From JBBQNY01 sp038255255 (GTDB taxonomy: Bacteria > Pseudomonadota > Gammaproteobacteria > Xanthomonadales > Ahniellaceae), in contig JBBSLL010000035.1 in NCBI GenBank assembly GCA_038255255.1, forward strand, positions 1 through 33,040: a DNA stretch of 33,040 bases, given 5' to 3'. Below are positions 15,121-24,497 of this stretch, in pieces. How positions within the stretch are numbered: the first letter of the stretch is position 1; each line of letters opens with the position of its first letter. The translations under genes and the position numbers were made by a program. The notes under the pieces were generated by a model. It made no database searches. It saw only the letters and a list, made by a program, of their open reading frames with translations, and was not told where the DNA came from.

Positions 15121-16095
15121 TCAATCCACGTAGAGGCTGGACACCGACTGGCCGAAGGCGATGCGGCGGATGGTTTCGGCGAGTAGCTCGGCGACGCTGA
15201 GCTGGCGGATGCGCTTGCAGGCGCGGGCTTCCGCGGTCAGCGGGATCGTGTCGGTGACAACCATTTCGTCGAGCAGCGAGCGTTCGATGTTGGTGATGGC
15301 CGGGCCCGAGAGCACGGGGTGCGTGCAGTAGGCAACGACCTTGCGCGCGCCGCGTGCCTTCAGCGCCGCGGCAGCGGCGCACAACGTGCCTGCGGTGTCG
15401 ACGATGTCGTCGACCAGCACGCAGATCTTGCCATCGACGTCGCCGATGATGTTCATCACCACCGACTCGTTGGCGCGCGGTCGCCGTTTGTCGATGATCG
15501 CCAGCTCCGCATCGTCGAGCCGTTTCGCAATGGCGCGCGCGCGGACCACGCCGCCGACATCGGGCGACACCACGATCAAGCCATCGGTGCCCTGCGTGCG
15601 CCAGATGTCGGCCAACAGCAATGGCGACGCGTAAACGTTATCGACCGGCACATCGAAAAAGCCCTGGATCTGGTCGGCGTGCAGGTCGACCGTCAACACC
15701 CGGTCGGTGCCCATGGTCGAAAGGATCTTGGCTGCGACTTTCGCGGTGATCGCCACGCGCGTCGAACGCGGACGACGGTCTTGGCGCGCGTAGCCGAAGT
15801 ACGGGAGTACCGCAGTCACCGTGGCGGCGGACGCGCGCTTCATCGCGTCGATCAGCACCACCAGCTCCATGAAATTCTCGGCCGTGGGCGCGCACGTCGG
15901 CTGGATGATGTACACCTCCTGCTTCCGGACGTTTTCCTCGATCTCGACCTGGGCTTCGCCGTCGGAGAATTTCCCGACCAGCGCCTTGCCCAACGGCAGG
16001 TTCAACTCGCGGCAGATGGCCTGGGCGAGGGGTCGGTTGGCATTGCCCGTAAAGATCAGGATGCCATCAGAGTCGCTGTTGGATGCCTGCGCCAC
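15121..16095 (-). CDS. prs: Ribose-phosphate pyrophosphokinase (PRPP synthetase)
   Basis: Makes PRPP from ribose-5-phosphate and ATP for nucleotide, His and Trp synthesis. The 324 residues contain FTGNANRPLA at 15-24, KFSDGEAQVEI at 42-52, the ATP-site YFGYARQDRR at 99-108, DLHADQIQGFF at 137-147 (with His139) and the PRPP-binding loop DDIVDTAGT at 229-237. Length is slightly above E. coli (315) owing to about ten N-terminal residues. It lies 127 bases downstream of tRNA-Gln and is normally followed by rplY, which is displaced here. Confidence 0.98.
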   Translation of the reverse strand: MAQASNSDSDGILIFTGNANRPLAQAICRELNLPLGKALVGKFSDGEAQVEIEENVRKQEVYIIQPTCAPTAENFMELVVLIDAMKRASAATVTAVLPYFGYARQDRRPRSTRVAITAKVAAKILSTMGTDRVLTVDLHADQIQGFFDVPVDNVYASPLLLADIWRTQGTDGLIVVSPDVGGVVRARAIAKRLDDAELAIIDKRRPRANESVVMNIIGDVDGKICVLVDDIVDTAGTLCAAAAALKARGARKVVAYCTHPVLSGPAITNIERSLLDEMVVTDTIPLTAEARACKRIRQLSVAELLAETIRRIAFGQSVSSLYVD

Positions 16096-16222
16096 CGGAC
16101 GATCTCCAGCGATGTTGCGATTGCGGCAAGACTGCTGCGTTGCGCCGGCGCTTCGTGCTGGCGGCGCGGAGCGCGCAGTCTAGTGCACCGTCGGGTTGGT
16201 TGCCGGCTTCGGATTGATTCGG

Positions 16223-16300
16223 TGGCTGGGACGGAAGGATTCGAACCTTCGTATGCGGGAATCAAAATCCCGTGCCTTAACCGGACTTGGCGACGTCCCA
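16223..16300 (-). tRNA. tRNA-Gln (anticodon TTG)
   Basis: A 78-base cloverleaf beginning TGGGACG, paired with CGTCCCA. The anticodon stem CGGGA/TCCCG closes the loop TTTTGAT (anticodon TTG, reading CAA/CAG). The T arm GAAGG-TTCGAAT-CCTTC is canonical and CCA is encoded. The D loop is a few bases longer than in E. coli. It sits between ispE and prs, as in many gammaproteobacteria, and may be processed from the ispE transcript. Confidence 0.97.
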
Positions 16301-16389
16301 CCGGAAAACTGGTTGTTGCTGCATCTTGATTCTGACCATCTTTGCCGCGCCCGCTCATGTTTCGGCGGGCTCACCACGAACGGAGTCCG

Positions 16390-17277
16390 TCACCTCACCG
16401 CCTGCAAATCCCTGATGGCCTCGTGTAGCGGCGACTGCGCGACGCCACGCGCGACGTGTGCGCTCCACTGGCCCGGAACCCTCGCCGCGACGGCCTCGGC
16501 TCCCGTACGCGAGTCAAACGACGCAAATACGCAACTGCCGCTGCCGGTCATGCGCGCCGGGGAAAACCGGGAAAGCCACTCGAGCGCAGCGCCCACTTCC
16601 GGGGCGAGCCCGATGGCGACCCGCTCGAGATCATTACGCGTCGAACTGTTGTTCAAGAAGCCCGAAATTGTCACGGGCGGGGTGTTGCGTGTCAAACCAG
16701 GATCGCAAAACACTCCTGCGGTCGAGACCGGCACGCCGGGATGGATCACGAGGTACCAAAGCTCCGGGAGGTCGATCGGCACGAGGCAATCACCCACTCC
16801 TTCCGCCCAAGCGGAGTGTCCGTGCACGAAAACCGGCACGTCTGCGCCGAGTTCAAGGCCAATTGTTGCGAGGAAGTCGAACTCGAAGCACGATCCCGTG
16901 AGCGCATTCAGTCCAACCAGGATGGTTGCCGCATCGCTGCTCGCTCCGCCCAGTCCTCCGCCCATCGGGATGCGCTTGTCGATGTCGATGTCGACACCCC
17001 ACCCGCCGCCGGTGACCGCCTTGAACGCGCGCGCGGCTCGCAGGGCAAGGTTGTCTTCGTCCACGACACCCGGTGTGGGTTGAACCATGCGCAGCACGCC
17101 GTCGTCGCGCAAGCGGAGCGAAACCCGGTCGCCCCAATCGAGCAACTGGAACACCGTCTGCAGCAGGTGGTAACCGTCGTCGCGGCGCCCGACGACGTGC
17201 AGGAACAGGTTGAGTTTTGCCGGCGCGGGCAGGACCCACGCGCCGTCGCCGCCCTGCGGGCCTATTCGACGCGCCAT
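16390..17277 (-). CDS. ispE: 4-diphosphocytidyl-2-C-methyl-D-erythritol kinase
   Basis: GHMP kinase of the MEP isoprenoid pathway that phosphorylates the 2-hydroxyl of CDP-methylerythritol. The 295-residue product has PAPAKLNLFLHV with Lys21, the ATP loop PMGGGLGGASSDAA at 104-117, catalytic Asp147 in GADVPVF, and RMTGSGSCVFA near 243-253. The start overlaps the lolB end by 16 bases, and no later ATG would keep the N-terminal motif. It is coupled to lolB and the TPR gene upstream. Confidence 0.97.
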   Translation of the reverse strand: MARRIGPQGGDGAWVLPAPAKLNLFLHVVGRRDDGYHLLQTVFQLLDWGDRVSLRLRDDGVLRMVQPTPGVVDEDNLALRAARAFKAVTGGGWGVDIDIDKRIPMGGGLGGASSDAATILVGLNALTGSCFEFDFLATIGLELGADVPVFVHGHSAWAEGVGDCLVPIDLPELWYLVIHPGVPVSTAGVFCDPGLTRNTPPVTISGFLNNSSTRNDLERVAIGLAPEVGAALEWLSRFSPARMTGSGSCVFASFDSRTGAEAVAARVPGQWSAHVARGVAQSPLHEAIRDLQAVR

Positions 17278-17891
17278 TCGGCGATCGCGAGGCGCACCTT
17301 GTGCGGCGCGCGGTCCGCACGCACGCGGGTCGCGAGTGGTGGCGTGCGGCTTTCGTCGTAGTCCACGTATTCGACTGTCCAGCCATCGGCGGAGCGCAGT
17401 CGCGCGGGCAATCCGTTCGCGCGCAGCTCCACGCGATCCGTGTCATCGAACGAGAGGCCAAACAGCCATCGACGGAGCGCGGAGAAGGGCAGCCGCCACC
17501 CGGTCTCGCGCAGAAGCAATGCTTCCGCGTCGTCGCCCCGGGCCCCTTCCGCGCGCGTGCCCAGCAGCGTCCAGCCCGACGCGTCGCCACCGTGCAGGCG
17601 CCAGGTCTGGCCGCTCACGGGCGCACGCAGCACGATATCGGCCTGCGCACCGCGCTGTTGCCACTCGATCTTCGCGGAACCGCCATCACGGCCATTTCCG
17701 ACTGCCACCCGGCCTTCGAAGCTGAAGTCGTCGATGGCGGCGACCGCCGCGGCGCGATTGCCCTGCGTGGCGCCGACGACGTCGTCGGAACGCGACACCA
17801 CGCGATTGCCAGCGCACCCGGCCAGCGCCGCCGCAATGAGCAGCAAGGGTGCGCTGAGCGCAACCCCCCGACACGAAACGGTTCGACTCAC
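17262..17891 (-). CDS. lolB: Outer-membrane lipoprotein receptor LolB
   Basis: Receives lipoproteins from LolA at the outer membrane. The 209 residues start with a type-II signal peptide whose lipobox LAGC places the acylated cysteine at 26. The mature part shows the LolB pattern: FSFEGRVAVGNG, SAKIEWQQRGAQADIVLRAP, GQTWRL, then RETGWRLPFSALRRWLFGL. The start is GTG at 17891, overlapping the TPR gene stop as GTGA. The lolB-ispE order is the usual one. Confidence 0.94.
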   Translation of the reverse strand: MSRTVSCRGVALSAPLLLIAAALAGCAGNRVVSRSDDVVGATQGNRAAAVAAIDDFSFEGRVAVGNGRDGGSAKIEWQQRGAQADIVLRAPVSGQTWRLHGGDASGWTLLGTRAEGARGDDAEALLLRETGWRLPFSALRRWLFGLSFDDTDRVELRANGLPARLRSADGWTVEYVDYDESRTPPLATRVRADRAPHKVRLAIAEWRVE

Positions 17892-19771
17892 TTGTCGAGC
17901 CGCGCGCGGGTTTCGGCGAGCACCTTGTTGTCGGCGTCACGCTCCTCGGCGACCTTCCACACTTTGCGCGCGGCCTCTTTGTCCCCGGTGACCCAGAGTA
18001 CTTCGCCGAGGTGCGCGCCGACTTCCGCGTCAGGCTGCATTGCCCACGCGCGTTGCAGGTGCTCCAGCGCCGCTGCGGTGTTGCCGAGCCGGAATTGCAC
18101 CCAGCCCATGCTGTCGATGATCGCGGACTCATCAGGCTTCTGTTCGAGCGCACGCATGATGTAGCCGAGGGCTTCCTCGTGCTTGTCGGTGCGATCGGCC
18201 AGCGTGTAGCCGAGTGCATTGAGTGCATCGGGGTCATCGGGATTTTTGGCGAGAAGCGTGCGCAGGTCTGCGATCGCCTCGTCCACGCGGCCGATGGATT
18301 CGAGATACACGGCGCGCGAGTAACCGAGCTGGCTCTGCTCGGGCAGCAGCTCGATGGCGCGGTCATAAACCGCAATGACCTCCGCGGGGCTGCCGTCCTT
18401 GCGCAGGATCTCGGCTTCTAGCAGGTAGCTTTCGGCGAGCTTGGCCTGGTCAGGGATGCCCGCGGCACGCAGGTCGCGCAGCATTGCAAGCGCCTCCTTG
18501 CGCTGTCCGAGTTCGTTCTTCAGCACGGCGACGCGCATCTGCGAGGAGAGGTAACGCTCGTCGGTCGCACCGATGCCGCCGTACCAGCGCAGCGCATCCT
18601 GTTTTTCCTCCAGTAGCTCCGCGAGGTTCGCGAGCAACTCGAGACGCGCGGTCGGACGTGGCTCTTCGAGCCCCTGCAGCGCCACATAGACCTCGCGCAA
18701 ACGCGAGTCGTCACCGGCGCGTGCGGCGTACGCGGCACGTGCGGCGAGCAAGGCGTCATCGACGGGTTGCCCGCGCAGGAGGGCATCGGCGTCGGCGTGC
18801 TCACCCGCGTTCGACAGCATCGACGCATAGTTGTAACGCAGAGTCTTGTCGTCCTTGCCCAGTGCAAGCGCACGATCCATGTCGGCGCGACCCTCCTTGA
18901 TCTGCCGGGCGGCGAAGCGCAGGTGCGCGCGCCACACCCTTGCATCGGCGTCTTCCGGCGCCGCGGCGATCGCGGCATCGGCGAAGCGCCGCGCCCGGTC
19001 GAGGTCCTTGACCTGTTCGCTTACCTGGCTCAGCAGGACCAGCCCGTCGGCGCCACCGGGCACCTTCCCGGCCGCCAGCGCGTCGAGCGCAGCGCCGAGG
19101 TGCGGCTTCGATCCGGGCGCCAGCAGCGCCTGCACCAGCGCACGGCGATCGTCTTCGCTTCCGCCGATCAGCGGACGCAAATCCCGAACCGCAACGTCAA
19201 TGTCGCCGCGCGCGAGTGCGAGCCCCGCCTCGGCGGCCCTGATGTCCGCGCCCGCCTGTGGCGCCAGAACGCGCCAGCGCCCCAGCGACTGAGCGGCGAG
19301 ATCAGGCAGCCCGGCCTGCAGCGCGATCCGCGCGGCCTGCTCGGCGACCTTGGGATCGCTGCTCATCAGGGCGGCGCGTGCGTAGTGTTTCGCCGCGGAT
19401 TCGATCCGCCCGTCCTGCAACGCAAACTCCGCGGCCATGAGCGCGGTGAAGAGCTCCCTGTCCGCACCGGACTCCGGCACCACCGTGTCCACGGTACCGG
19501 CGGCGTCCTCGGCCGCGCCGTCGCCTTCCGCCTCCACGCTTGGGGCCTGTGGAGTTTCTGCGTCAGTTTCAACGTCTGCGGCGCTGGATTTCCCATCGGG
19601 CACGGGCGCTTCGACTCCCGGTTGCGACGCACCCGGCATGGGATGGGTCTGCGCAAGGGCGACCGGGCTCGCGCACACGGCCAGCGCGCACATGGCACCC
19701 GCCAGCAGCATGCGCGACGACAACACCGGTTGAACCGTCCTGCTCAAGTGTTCGGCCTGCGCATGAATCAT
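17888..19771 (-). CDS. Exported tetratricopeptide-repeat protein upstream of lolB
   Basis: A 627-residue TPR protein matching, by position, the PA4667-type gene next to lolB in Pseudomonas. An N-terminal signal peptide (about 20-41, SRMLLAGAMCALAVCASPVA) is followed by an acidic, low-complexity stretch to about 100 and many helical TPR units (for example FALQDGRIESAAKHYARAAL, LQRAWAMQPDAEVGAHLGEV and ALNALGYTLADRTDKHEEAL). I place the start at ATG 19771, preceded by GGAG. An upstream TTG at 19807 has no ribosome site. Likely a periplasmic scaffold or outer-membrane assembly factor; the exact role is unknown. Confidence 0.85.
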   Translation of the reverse strand: MIHAQAEHLSRTVQPVLSSRMLLAGAMCALAVCASPVALAQTHPMPGASQPGVEAPVPDGKSSAADVETDAETPQAPSVEAEGDGAAEDAAGTVDTVVPESGADRELFTALMAAEFALQDGRIESAAKHYARAALMSSDPKVAEQAARIALQAGLPDLAAQSLGRWRVLAPQAGADIRAAEAGLALARGDIDVAVRDLRPLIGGSEDDRRALVQALLAPGSKPHLGAALDALAAGKVPGGADGLVLLSQVSEQVKDLDRARRFADAAIAAAPEDADARVWRAHLRFAARQIKEGRADMDRALALGKDDKTLRYNYASMLSNAGEHADADALLRGQPVDDALLAARAAYAARAGDDSRLREVYVALQGLEEPRPTARLELLANLAELLEEKQDALRWYGGIGATDERYLSSQMRVAVLKNELGQRKEALAMLRDLRAAGIPDQAKLAESYLLEAEILRKDGSPAEVIAVYDRAIELLPEQSQLGYSRAVYLESIGRVDEAIADLRTLLAKNPDDPDALNALGYTLADRTDKHEEALGYIMRALEQKPDESAIIDSMGWVQFRLGNTAAALEHLQRAWAMQPDAEVGAHLGEVLWVTGDKEAARKVWKVAEERDADNKVLAETRARLDK

Positions 19772-19868
19772 GCTCCGCTCCGTCTCGAAGTGTGTCCCGA
19801 TGCCCAAGGGTGCCGCCGCCGGCGTGATCGTGCGGTCATTGCGCGCGGTTTTGGTGCGACGCGGGACC

Positions 19869-19874
19869 TATAAT
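19869..19874 (+). promoter_or_regulatory. -10 element of the probable hemA promoter
   Basis: A perfect TATAAT stands in the divergent gap between the TPR gene and hemA, 94 bases before the hemA ATG. Seventeen bases upstream the -35 position reads CGGTTT, which is poor, so an activator or an extended contact may be needed. A consensus hexamer in such GC-rich DNA is unlikely by chance, and its direction suits hemA-prfA-OGT. Confidence 0.55.
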
Positions 19875-19968
19875 CTCCCAGCCTCAGACTCCGCGCCTGC
19901 GGGGTTCGTTCCCGCGGCGCTCGGCGTTCTTGCGCGTCGTCGGGCCGGTATCCGCATTCTGGCACGTC

Positions 19969-21246
19969 ATGACTCTCATCGCGCTCGGCCTCAATCACCA
20001 GACTGCCCCACTCGAGCTGCGCGAACGCGTGGTGTTCCCGAGCCACGACCTTGGGCCCGCGTTGCGCGCGCTGCGCGCACAGCCGGGCGTGCGCGAGGCG
20101 GCGATCCTTTCGACCTGCAATCGCACCGAGCTTTACTGCCGCGTCGAGCCGAATGCCGAAGCCGTGCCGGGCGACTGGCTCAAGCAGCACCATCCCTCTG
20201 TGGGCGGAAGGCTCGACGAGTTCCTGTACCGGCACGACGATGCGCTTGCGGTCAGGCATGTATTCCGGGTGGCCACCGGCCTCGACTCGATGATCCTCGG
20301 CGAACCGCAGATCCTCGGCCAGGTGAAGCAGGCCTGGCAGATCGCACGCGAAGCGCGCACCCTCGACTCGACGCTCGATCGCATGTTCCAGCAGACCTTC
20401 GCGGTGGCCAAGCGCGTGCGCACCGAGACGCGCATCGGTGCGCATCCGGTGTCGGTGGCGTTCACGGCGGTGCGGCTCTCGCAACAGGTGTTCGCCGACC
20501 CGAAATCGATCACCGCACTGCTGATCGGGGCAGGCGACACGATCGAACTGGCAGCGCGCCACCTGCGCCAGGCTGGTACCGAACGGATCCTGATCGCGAA
20601 CCGCACGCTGGCCAACGCGCAGTCCCTGGCCACATCGATCGACGCGCAGCCGGTCGCGCTCGAGCACCTCGACCGTCATCTTCCCGAAGCGGACCTGGTG
20701 CTGAGTTCGACCGCGAGCCCCGGGATACTGATCCATCGCGATGCCGTTGCGCTCGCGCTGCGGCAGCGCAAGCGCCGCCCCATGCTGCTGATCGATCTTG
20801 CGGTACCCCGCGACATCGATCCGGCGATCGCGGAGCTCGAGGACGCCTATCTCTATTCGATCGACGACCTCGGCCGCATGATCGAAGGCAACCTGAGTTC
20901 GAGGCGCGAGGCGGCGCAGGCGGCAGAGGCCATCATTGCGCTGCAGGTCGACCACTTCATGAGCTGGCGCCGCACGGTCGAGAGCCTGAGCCCCGTCCTC
21001 AAACTGCGCTCGCAAGGCGAGGCCGTGCGCGACGAATTGCTTGCCCAGGCCGTCGCCCAGGTCGCGGCCGGCCGCGATCCGGCCACCACGATGCAGTGGC
21101 TCGCGCATTCCCTGACCGCGCGGCTGCTGCACGCACCTACCGCGAGCCTGCGCGCAGCGGCGGCGCGCGGCGACGTCGACCTGCTCGCTGCCGCGGCTCG
21201 GTTGTTCGACGTTGCACCGGACGGCCCGGAGAAGAACGCGTCGTGA
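19969..21246 (+). CDS. hemA: Glutamyl-tRNA reductase
   Basis: Reduces glutamyl-tRNA to glutamate-1-semialdehyde, the first committed step of tetrapyrrole synthesis. The 425 residues begin MTLIALGLNHQTAPLELRER. The catalytic Cys50 lies in STCNRTELY, followed by VFRVATGLDSMILGEPQILG, the NADPH site GAGDTIELAA near 182-191 and a C-terminal dimerisation helix region. The ATG at 19969 is chosen by the conserved N-terminus; a frame opening at 19930 adds 13 unconserved residues. No clear Shine-Dalgarno is seen. Its stop overlaps the prfA start. Confidence 0.97.
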   Translation: MTLIALGLNHQTAPLELRERVVFPSHDLGPALRALRAQPGVREAAILSTCNRTELYCRVEPNAEAVPGDWLKQHHPSVGGRLDEFLYRHDDALAVRHVFRVATGLDSMILGEPQILGQVKQAWQIAREARTLDSTLDRMFQQTFAVAKRVRTETRIGAHPVSVAFTAVRLSQQVFADPKSITALLIGAGDTIELAARHLRQAGTERILIANRTLANAQSLATSIDAQPVALEHLDRHLPEADLVLSSTASPGILIHRDAVALALRQRKRRPMLLIDLAVPRDIDPAIAELEDAYLYSIDDLGRMIEGNLSSRREAAQAAEAIIALQVDHFMSWRRTVESLSPVLKLRSQGEAVRDELLAQAVAQVAAGRDPATTMQWLAHSLTARLLHAPTASLRAAAARGDVDLLAAAARLFDVAPDGPEKNAS

Positions 21247-22331
21247 CGCCTTCGATTCGCCGCAAGCTCGAAGCGCTCGCCGAGCGCCACGAGGAACTGG
21301 GCCGCATGCTGGCCGAGCCGGATGCCACGGTCGACAACGCGGTGTTCGCCGCCCGGTCGCGCGAGTATTCGCAGCTCGGCATCGTCGTGGACCTGCTCCA
21401 GCGCTACGAGCGCAATGCCGTTGCCATCGCCGATGCGAACCTGCTGGGCCAGAGCGCCGACGCGGAGATGGCGGAGCTGGCGCGCGAAGAGCTGGCGCCG
21501 CGCATGGCCGAGCAGGAACAGCTCGAGCGCGACCTCGAGCTGGCGCTGATACCGCCCGACCCTCGCGACGAGGCGAACGTGTTCCTCGAAGTGCGCGCGG
21601 GCACGGGCGGCGACGAAGCCGCGCTGTTCGCGGGCGACCTCCTGCGCATGTACCTGCGCTTCGCCGAAGCGCAGCGCTGGCAAACCGAGATCCTGTCCGC
21701 GCACCCGGGTGAGCACGGCGGGTACCGGGAAGCCGTGGCGCGCATCGAGGGACGCGGCGTCTTTTCGAAGCTCAAGTTCGAGTCCGGGACGCATCGCGTG
21801 CAGCGCGTGCCCGCGACCGAGTCGCAAGGCCGCATCCACACGTCAGCGGCTACCGTGGCGATCCTGCCGGAAGAAGACGAGATCGGCGAAATCGAGATTC
21901 GCGACGGGGACTTGCGTATCGATACGTTCCGCGCGTCAGGCGCGGGCGGCCAGCACGTCAACAAGACGGACTCCGCGATCCGCATTACGCACCTGCCGAG
22001 TGGCATGGTGATCGAGTGCCAGGACCAGCGCAGCCAGCACAAGAACAAGGCACAGGCGCTGAGCCTGCTCAAGGCCAGGCTGCTCGACGCAGAGCGCGCC
22101 AAGCAGACCAGCGCGCAGGCCGAGTCCCGGCGTCTGCAGGTCGGTTCGGGCGACCGCAGCCAGCGCATCCGCACGTACAACTTCCCGCAGGGCCGGCTGA
22201 CCGATCACCGCATCAACCTCACGCTCTATTCGCTCGAGGAAGTGCTGGCTGGCGGTCTCGAGCCCGTGGTGGATGCATTGACGCGCGAGCACCAGGCGGA
22301 CGCGCTGCAGTCGCTGGCTGACGTGGCGTGA
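21243..22331 (+). CDS. prfA: Peptide chain release factor 1
   Basis: Recognises UAA and UAG and triggers peptide release. The 362 residues contain the codon-recognition motif PAT at 190-192 and the catalytic GGQ at 235-237 in GAGGQHVNKTDSAI. The start is GTG at 21243, overlapping the hemA stop as GTGA, and gives MTPSIRRKLEALAERHEEL. The stop in turn overlaps the next gene by GTGA. Gln237 is the residue that PrmC methylates; no prmC gene follows here, although that is its common position. Confidence 0.98.
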   Translation: MTPSIRRKLEALAERHEELGRMLAEPDATVDNAVFAARSREYSQLGIVVDLLQRYERNAVAIADANLLGQSADAEMAELAREELAPRMAEQEQLERDLELALIPPDPRDEANVFLEVRAGTGGDEAALFAGDLLRMYLRFAEAQRWQTEILSAHPGEHGGYREAVARIEGRGVFSKLKFESGTHRVQRVPATESQGRIHTSAATVAILPEEDEIGEIEIRDGDLRIDTFRASGAGGQHVNKTDSAIRITHLPSGMVIECQDQRSQHKNKAQALSLLKARLLDAERAKQTSAQAESRRLQVGSGDRSQRIRTYNFPQGRLTDHRINLTLYSLEEVLAGGLEPVVDALTREHQADALQSLADVA

Positions 22332-24460
22332 GCCGCGGCGCGCCACTCCGGGCAGACGACAGCCGGCTCGCCAGCGTCACCGCACAGTTGACCCGCGCGC
22401 CGCGCGCCGCGCTCGTGGTCGCCAGCGGTCTGGCCGAGTCCTTTCCGCTCGACGATCGCGCGCAACGCCTGCATGGGCTGGCGCTGCTCGCGTGCAACGA
22501 GCCGCGTGCCGGATTCGAGGCGCTCACGCGCGCGGTGGCGATCGACACGCAGTCCGCGCCGAACTGGCTCGCGCTCGCGTCGCTGTATCGCTCGCTCGAC
22601 CAGCGCGAAGACGTGATCGCAAGCCTGCGACGGGCGGCAGCCGTGGCCGGGCCCGATGCCGACGCATGGCAACAGATCGCGACGCTGGCCCTGACCGCCG
22701 GCGACGTCGATCTCGCGCAGTCGGCGCTCCGCGAGGTGATTCGCACGGACCCCGCGCGTCTTCGACCGCGGCTGGACCTCGCCAGCATCGAGCTCGAAGC
22801 CGGACAAGTCGCCGCGGCCGAAGCCAGCGCGCGCGCAGCGGTGGCGCTGGCTCCGGAAGACGCCGACGCCGCATTCGTGCTCGGCACCGTGCTCGGTTCG
22901 CAGAACAAGCACGCAGCGGCATCGGCCGCCTACGAGCAGGCGGTGGGCATCGCGCCGCAACACCTGCGCGCGTGGTTCAACCTCGGCGTGGCGCGTGACG
23001 AAGCGCGCGAATACACGCAGGCAGCGGTAGCGTTCGCGCGAGTGCTTGAGATCGATCCGGACCAGCACGCGGCCCGCGCGCATCTGCTTTTTCTCAAGCG
23101 GCGCCTCGCCGACTGGGAGGGACTCGAAGACCTTTCGGATCGGGTCCGCGCCGCGGCCGCCACTGGCGCAGCTGGCATCGAACCGTTCGGCTTCCTGGCC
23201 GAACCCGCGTCACCTGCCGAGCAGCTGCGTTGCGCCCGCACGCGCGCTGCAGAAGCCGGCCTCGCAGTCGGCGCGGTGCACCGCCCGCGCATCGTCTCCA
23301 CGACCGGTCGCGCGCCGCTGCGGGTCGGATTCGTGTCGTCCGGCTTCAACCAGCATCCGACCGCGGCCCTGATCGTCGAACTGATCGAGCGGATGCGAAG
23401 CAGCGATGTCGTCACGCTGGGCTTCGCGACCAGCGCGGGCGACGGCGGCGAACTGCGGCGCCGGCTGCGCAGAGGTTTCCACGAATTCCGCGATGTGTCC
23501 GGGCTCTCGATGCCTGCGCTGGCGCGCGATCTCGCTGCAAGCGGCGCGGAAATCCTGATCGACCTTCGCGGTTACGGAGGAGGTGGCGTTCCGGAAGCAT
23601 TTGCGCAGCGCCCCGCACCGATCCAGGTGAACTGGCTGGCCTATCCGGGCACGTCGGGCGCGCCGTTCATCGACTACATCATCGCGGACCGGTTCGTCGT
23701 CCCTGCGCACCTGCGTGAACACTACAGCGAGCAGGTGGCATGGCTTCCCTACTGTTTCCAGCCTTCGGATTCCACGCGCACCATCGACGCACCACCGTCG
23801 CGCGCCGTGTGCGGACTGCCTGCGACCGGGGTCGTCTTTGCGAGCTTCAACAACGGCTACAAGATCGGCCCCGAACCCTTCGCGGCCTGGCTGGAAATCC
23901 TCGCCGCCGTGCCGGGTAGCGTGCTCTGGCTGCTCGATGCACCGGAGCCCGTCTTCGCGGCCAATCTGCGCGGGCAGGCGAGCAAGGCAGGGCTCGACCC
24001 GCAGCGCCTGCGCTTCCAGCGCAAGCTGCCCCACTCCGATTACCTCGCGCGTTTTGCGCACGTCGATCTTTTCCTGGACACCTGGCCGTACAACGCGCAC
24101 ACCACCGCCAGCGACGCGCTGTGGGCGGGGTGCCCGTTGCTCAGCTGGCCCGGAGAGACGTTTGCGAGCCGCGTCGCAGGTTCGCTGCTGCGCACGCTGG
24201 GACTCGGCAGCCAGCTGGTCGTCGACTCCCGGGACGCGTACATCGAGCGCGCCGTGCAATTGGGCAACGAACCCGAGCAACTTCAGGCGCTGCGTGCGGA
24301 ACTGACGCGGCGGCGCCGGATCGCACCTCTATTCGACATGGATCGCTTCGCGCAGCACTTCGCCGCCGCGTTGCGGCACATGTCCGAACGCCACCGCGCA
24401 GGCCAGGCGCCGGCGCACTTCGCGATCGGCGCAGACCACCGGATAATCCAGGACCCGTGA
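22328..24460 (+). CDS. TPR protein with O-GlcNAc-transferase-like (GT41) domain
   Basis: A 710-residue cytoplasmic protein without signal peptide. Residues about 15-260 are TPR-like helical repeats (AWFNLGVARDEAREYTQAAV; ALAPEDADAAFVLGTVLGSQ). From about 330 follows a GT41/SPINDLY-type catalytic domain: RVGFVSSGFNQHPT with His343 (the position of human OGT His498), QVNWLAYPGTSGAPFIDYII, FASFNNGYKI with Lys512 (the position of the UDP-binding Lys842) and DTWPYNAHTTASDALWAG. These key residues suggest an active NDP-sugar protein glycosyltransferase. The GTG start overlaps the prfA stop (GTGA), so it is coupled to hemA-prfA. Acceptor proteins are unknown. Confidence 0.88.
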   Translation: MSRGAPLRADDSRLASVTAQLTRAPRAALVVASGLAESFPLDDRAQRLHGLALLACNEPRAGFEALTRAVAIDTQSAPNWLALASLYRSLDQREDVIASLRRAAAVAGPDADAWQQIATLALTAGDVDLAQSALREVIRTDPARLRPRLDLASIELEAGQVAAAEASARAAVALAPEDADAAFVLGTVLGSQNKHAAASAAYEQAVGIAPQHLRAWFNLGVARDEAREYTQAAVAFARVLEIDPDQHAARAHLLFLKRRLADWEGLEDLSDRVRAAAATGAAGIEPFGFLAEPASPAEQLRCARTRAAEAGLAVGAVHRPRIVSTTGRAPLRVGFVSSGFNQHPTAALIVELIERMRSSDVVTLGFATSAGDGGELRRRLRRGFHEFRDVSGLSMPALARDLAASGAEILIDLRGYGGGGVPEAFAQRPAPIQVNWLAYPGTSGAPFIDYIIADRFVVPAHLREHYSEQVAWLPYCFQPSDSTRTIDAPPSRAVCGLPATGVVFASFNNGYKIGPEPFAAWLEILAAVPGSVLWLLDAPEPVFAANLRGQASKAGLDPQRLRFQRKLPHSDYLARFAHVDLFLDTWPYNAHTTASDALWAGCPLLSWPGETFASRVAGSLLRTLGLGSQLVVDSRDAYIERAVQLGNEPEQLQALRAELTRRRRIAPLFDMDRFAQHFAAALRHMSERHRAGQAPAHFAIGADHRIIQDP

Positions 24461-24497
24461 GGCACCCCGCCGCGCCATTCGCACCCAGGGCAGCTGC

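Noticed and set aside
15319..16329. Open frame antisense to prs that reads through tRNA-Gln with a 'GTEGFEPSY' peptide
   Set aside because: That peptide is the well-known spurious translation of a tRNA gene; the frame is otherwise the antisense of prs.
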